Origin: Coriaria nepalensis
Taxonomy: Eukaryota; Streptophyta; Magnoliopsida; Cucurbitales; Coriariaceae
DNA length: 64,000 bases
Direction: 5' to 3'
Assembly (NCBI GenBank): GCA_027186245.1
Contig: CP114497.1
Location: 3,727,501 to 3,791,500 of the forward strand
Shown here piece by piece: positions 62,646 to 64,000 of the stretch. Under the pieces are notes generated by a model. The model ran no database searches, had not been told where the DNA came from, and saw only the letters and a list, made by a program, of their open reading frames with translations. The position numbers and the translations under genes are program-made. Position 1 is the stretch's first letter. Every line of letters begins with the position of its first letter.

Positions 62646-64000
62646 CATAAGTTGCCGACTCTTCGCCTATTTGCGGCCGAATCCATTTTAGGAAATGGAT
62701 TCGGATATCCGAACAAAATAATACCAGCAAGGATCCTAGTTTGTATGCTATGTGTGTAACACATCCGGATTCCTAGCACATTTCAAATTTTCAATCAAAC
62801 AACTTTGATAGAAACAAAAACTAGAAAGGTAGAGGAGATATATCTGGCCCCCTACACTCCTTCGAGAACCGGATGATTCTCCACCCTATTTTACCGTCAC
62901 TGACCACCACAAACTACTATAGTCCCCCGCTGCCTTGTGTGGTTCTAAGCCGTTACCTGGTCTCTATCCTTGATTTACACTATTTAACAACTCTTAATTG
63001 GATTGTAAGAATATTAGTTCAACTTTTGAACTAATGTTTGGAGAAGAAGTCAAGAAAAGAGAGAGGGAAAAAGTGCTTCAGAAAAAAATGAATCAATTTC
63101 TCTCTCTTTTGTAGGGGCGCACAAGTGGTTTAGTGAAATCCTATGGATTTTTGTCCCTTTAAATATGGGACACATCCCTTTTGGGCTCTGCCCAAATAAA
63201 CCTCCAAAGCCTAATTAACTCTTTAATTGTGTTTGTATTTCTGGGAGCTTATTTTATTTATAGTTTTCGGAAAATAAAGTAATCTTCATTATTTCCAAAT
63301 CAAAATCCAATTTTATGCGGTAAAATACAAAAAATATTTGGAAGGTCTATTAATACCTTAATAACCAAACTGAATTATTTTTTAGGTCCATACTTCCATT
63401 GGTCCATATTTTTTAGGTCATTAACATTTTAATGACTAAACTGAATTAACACAGAAAATATTTCCAAACTTCATTTAGGTCCATTAACACTTTAATGACC
63501 AAACTGAATTATTTTTTACCAGGAAAATATATTTTGAATATCACTCATTAAATCTTGATTTACTAAATTTATCTTTATCAAATTAATATTTTTCTAATTA
63601 AATCTAAATCAAAGTTTTGATATGCTAGTAATGCAGATTTAATTTAGACTTAACAAATTAAACTAATTACTGATTTAACTCTTAAATTAAGTTCATTACG
63701 AACAAGTTAAAATTCTTCAATTTATAATCCAACCGAGATATAGTCAACCTTTTTATGTGTGACTAGATATGTTCTACATTACGCCGATATATGGTCTCAT
63801 AACAACTTGTGAGTTTTATCCATTCTTTCGAATTGACCATTTGACTTTGAAAACACTTTCAAGTCAAACAGTTAATATGATCATCTTTAATGATCAAATT
63901 AATTTAAATCACCATACCCACATTGGCCTTTAACAATGAATATAGGCCACTCATGCAACGAGAAGTATGAGGAACTTCAATAAGAATCGTAAATGACTAT
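62646..64000 (-). repeat. 5' LTR of the minus-strand copia (cut by the window edge)
   Basis: In the minus direction it ends near GCAACTTATGG. It contains GATTCGGCCGCAAATAGG, a purine-rich GAGAGAGAAATTG stretch and GACCTAAATGAAG. AAATGGATTCGGATATCC matches the GAAAATGGATTCCCG near the end of the plus-strand LTR (48178). Confidence 0.7.

Larger units (their letters stand above)
55800..64000 (-). mobile_element. Copia retrotransposon, minus strand, running off the right edge
   Basis: 3' LTR right edge at 57076 with a polypurine tract to its right (CAAGTAGGGAGAATGAAAG on the reverse strand). Pol relics lie between about 57570 and 59700, traceable by comparison with 18100-20200 (RT and integrase order preserved) but without long open frames. 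The primer-binding site is at 62632-62644 and the 5' LTR runs from about 62646 past the end of the window. LTR blocks such as TGTGTGAxxGATTAGGTTCTACATCACG (56027) and TGTGTGACTAGATATGTTCTACATTACG (63756) correspond. The element is old and broken. Confidence 0.7.

Overview
The window is nuclear DNA of a flowering plant, most likely a eudicot. Its protein-coding genes have short exons with GT-AG introns, they encode plant-specific enzymes, and the spaces between them are AT-rich and full of decayed plant transposons. I cannot name the species from sequence alone. Four protein-coding genes could be rebuilt exon by exon, all with phase-consistent splice sites and expected full length: a phytochelatin synthase (261-3571, minus, 8 exons, 492 aa), a GAUT8/QUASIMODO1-type glycosyltransferase (13554-16367, plus, 3 exons, 563 aa), a plant P-loop NTPase with a C-terminal membrane segment (25472-30153, plus, 9 exons, 440 aa), and the bimodular plant GTP cyclohydrolase I (30562-32873, minus, 2 exons, 461 aa). 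The last two are tail to tail with about 400 bp between their stop codons.

Layout: 1-3.6 kb phytochelatin synthase; 3.6-8.8 kb a MULE-like element carrying an 82-bp satellite array; 9.7-13.25 kb three inverted-repeat DNA elements (a foldback element, a PIF/Harbinger-like element with TTA target duplications, and an AT-rich foldback); 13.5-16.4 kb GAUT8; 16.8-24.4 kb relics of Ty3/gypsy and Ty1/copia elements; 24.5-25.3 kb the end of another MULE-like element; 25.5-32.9 kb the P-loop NTPase and GTP cyclohydrolase genes; 33.8-36.6 kb a third MULE-like element; 37-64 kb a gene-free graveyard of copia and gypsy elements. In that last part a copia element with 2-kb LTRs and a GGAGG target duplication (46128-53390) is nested in the tail of an older gypsy LTR, and a minus-strand element of the same copia family runs off the right edge.

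The four genes are not a pathway cluster: metal-thiol peptide synthesis, pectin synthesis, an unassigned membrane NTPase and the first step of folate synthesis. The recurring theme is that DNA transposons sit directly upstream of the start codon of all four genes, which may have reshaped their promoters. I found no convincing undescribed multi-gene system. The least explained structures are the hairpin-capable 82-bp array at 5.76-7.37 kb, the CTCGATGCCTC minisatellite at 55.1-55.56 kb, and the P-loop NTPase gene, whose family function I do not know.
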